From: Actinomadura alba
GTDB lineage: Bacteria > Actinomycetota > Actinomycetes > Streptosporangiales > Streptosporangiaceae
DNA: 64,000 bases
Direction: 5' to 3'
NCBI RefSeq assembly: GCF_014323705.1
Contig: NZ_JABVEC010000040.1
Span: 1 to 64,000 of the forward strand
Under the pieces are notes generated by a model. The model did no database searches. It worked only from the letters and a program-made list of their open reading frames with translations, and had not been told where the DNA came from. Made by a program: the position numbers and the translations under genes. This document shows, in pieces, positions 62,495 to 64,000 of the stretch. How positions within the stretch are numbered: position 1 is the first letter of the stretch; the number at the start of each line of letters is the position of its first letter.

Positions 62495-64000
62495 ATGAGA
62501 CGCCTCGTCCGTAGACCCCTGTCCCCGTTCGCCGCCGCCATGCTCGTACTCGCCCTCGTGCTGGGGCTGGTGACACCTGCCTCGGCCGCGGCCGCGCGGT
62601 ACCGTGTGCTGGTCTTCTCGAAGGTCACGAACTTCCACCACGATTCGATCCCCGCGGGCATCGCCGCGATTGAGAAGCTCGGAACCGAGCACGACTTCGA
62701 GGTCGAGGCCACCGACGACGCGGGCGCCTTCACCGACGACAACCTCGCCCGCTTCCAGGCCATCGTGTTCAACAACACCAACTCCACTCCGGAGAAGGGC
62801 GACCTGCTGAACGCCGAACAGCGCGCGGCCCTGCAGAAATTCGTCCGGGGCGGCGGCGGCTGGGTCGGCCTGCACGCCGCGTCGGCGAGTGAACGCGACT
62901 GGCCCTGGTACGAGGGGCTGGTCGGCGCGATCTTCGACCAGCACCCGGAGATCCAGACCGGCCGGGTCAAGGTGCTCGACCACGCCCACCCCTCCACGAA
63001 GGACCTGCCGGACCTCTGGGAGCGCACCGAGGAGTGGTACAACTGGCGGGTCAATCCCACCGGGAAGGTCCACACCCTCACGCAGATCAAGGTGCGTGAC
63101 GGGGTCAACGGGCTGGACGAAGGCGTCGATCACCCGAGTTCCTGGTGCCAGAAGTACGAGGGCGGCCGTTCCTGGTACACCGCCCTCGGCCACGCGGCCG
63201 CCACGTACTCCGAGCCGACATTCCTGAAGCACGTGCTCGGCGGCATCGAGTGGGCGGCCGGAGCGGTTCCCGGCGACTGCTCGGCGACCGAGACGGGCAA
63301 CTTCCAGCGGGTCCCGCTCGTGACCGAGGACCTCGCCGACCCGTTCGAGCTGGCGGTCGCACCGGACCGGCGGGTCTTCTTCGCCCAGCGCACCGGCGAG
63401 CTCAAGGTGATCGACCAGAGCTCCCTGCGGGTCACCACCGCGCTGGACTTCGACTACTCCCCGGAGATGACCAGCCAGTCCGACGGCCTGCTCGGGCTGG
63501 CCCTCGACCCGAAGTTCGGGGAGAACCACTGGTTGTACCTCCTGCATTCGGACAAGGTGGAGAACCGGCTGAACCTCTCCCGGTTCACCGTGTCCGGCAA
63601 CACGGTCGACCCCTCGACGCAGAAGGTGCTGCTGACCGTCCCGACATGGCGCGGCGAAGGCCGGGCCAACGTCCACATGGCCGGCTCGCTCACCTTCGAC
63701 GCCGAGGGCGACCTCTACGTGGCGACCGGTGACAACACCGACCCCTTCGCCTCCGACGGCTTCACCCCGATCGACGAGCGCGAAGGACGCCGCGCCTGGG
63801 ACGCCCAGGCCACCGCCGGCAACACCAACGACCTGCGCGGCAAGATCCTGCGCATCACGCCGCAGGACGACGGAACCTACGACATCCCCGAGGGCAACCT
63901 CTTCGAGCCGGGCGCCGACAAGACCCAGCCCGAGATCTACGCGATGGGCATGCGCAACCCGTTCCGGATCACCACCGATCCGCTCAGCGGCGCGCTGCTC
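62495..64000 (+). CDS. Secreted ThuA-domain/sorbosone dehydrogenase-type protein (3' end missing)
   Basis: The gene is cut by the window edge after 502 codons. The signal peptide is about 1-32 (LVLGLVTPASA). Residues 35-250 match the ThuA (trehalose-utilisation-like) domain: YRVLVFSKVTNFHHDSIPAG, FVRGGGGWVGLHAAS, RSWYTALGHAAATY. From about 270 a beta-propeller of the glucose/sorbosone dehydrogenase type begins: LVTEDLADPFELAVAPDRRV, GLLGLALDPKFGENHWLYLL, NDLRGKILRITP, YAMGMRNPFRI. Large actinobacterial members often add carbohydrate-binding domains. It probably acts on sugars outside the cell, under the LacI-type operator. Confidence 0.9.
   Translation, partial: MRRLVRRPLSPFAAAMLVLALVLGLVTPASAAAARYRVLVFSKVTNFHHDSIPAGIAAIEKLGTEHDFEVEATDDAGAFTDDNLARFQAIVFNNTNSTPEKGDLLNAEQRAALQKFVRGGGGWVGLHAASASERDWPWYEGLVGAIFDQHPEIQTGRVKVLDHAHPSTKDLPDLWERTEEWYNWRVNPTGKVHTLTQIKVRDGVNGLDEGVDHPSSWCQKYEGGRSWYTALGHAAATYSEPTFLKHVLGGIEWAAGAVPGDCSATETGNFQRVPLVTEDLADPFELAVAPDRRVFFAQRTGELKVIDQSSLRVTTALDFDYSPEMTSQSDGLLGLALDPKFGENHWLYLLHSDKVENRLNLSRFTVSGNTVDPSTQKVLLTVPTWRGEGRANVHMAGSLTFDAEGDLYVATGDNTDPFASDGFTPIDEREGRRAWDAQATAGNTNDLRGKILRITPQDDGTYDIPEGNLFEPGADKTQPEIYAMGMRNPFRITTDPLSGALL

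Overview
The window is a stretch of a high-GC actinomycete chromosome. Supporting signs are frequent GTG and TTG starts, an Xre-DUF5753 regulator, an RsbW-like ATPase, mycothiol-type and F420-type enzymes, an ImuA'-ImuB-DnaE2 mutasome behind an actinobacterial SOS box, and a pca/pob catabolic cluster. Streptosporangiales is the best guess, but it rests on gene content only.

Left part (1-33.7 kb), mostly housekeeping and metabolic genes. There is a divergent regulator/ATPase pair; a TetR-controlled ABC exporter; a GNAT acetyltransferase; the damage-inducible mutasome (dnaE2, imuB, imuA') with a perfect TCGAAC-N4-GTTCGA box; a hydrolase, an ankyrin protein, an MFS exporter and a DUF2207 membrane protein; LLM-oxidoreductase and maleylpyruvate-isomerase-like genes; a cobalamin riboswitch driving btuF-btuC-btuD-cbiZ; a threonine aldolase/SDR pair; and a secreted coiled-coil protein. 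The compact pcaIJHGBDCR operon plus a MarR regulator and pobA converts 4-hydroxybenzoate through protocatechuate to 3-oxoadipyl-CoA.

Middle (33.8-43.2 kb), the most unusual part. Eleven small secreted-protein genes lie head to tail on the + strand, and a twelfth sits alone at 12.2 kb. Each is a self-contained cassette: an upstream element (TCAAGTC), a GTTT-N15/16-GGGGAT promoter resembling those of the SigB/SigF stress sigma factors, a conserved 5' transcript block, a base-pair-covarying hairpin just before an AAGGAGG ribosome site, a conserved signal peptide, a variable low-complexity mature part, and a private terminator. Many mature parts share a QRIIVINRNNN core with Q/N/R-rich tails. Others are Gly/Gln-, Cys/His-, or Asp/Glu-rich. 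I recognise no described family. One copy is decaying and an IS5-type transposase remnant interrupts the array, so the locus looks like an actively duplicating gene family.

Right part (43.3-64 kb). Three successive ADP-ribosylglycohydrolase-family genes (the middle one lacking the metal-binding signature) run into a LytS/LytTR two-component system. Two DUF485 plus sodium:solute symporter pairs follow (the second actP-like), then small membrane proteins, a 1616-residue HEAT-repeat protein, hrpB, a small conserved gene, and the start of a secreted ThuA/sorbosone-dehydrogenase-type protein behind a LacI-type operator. The last gene runs off the window.
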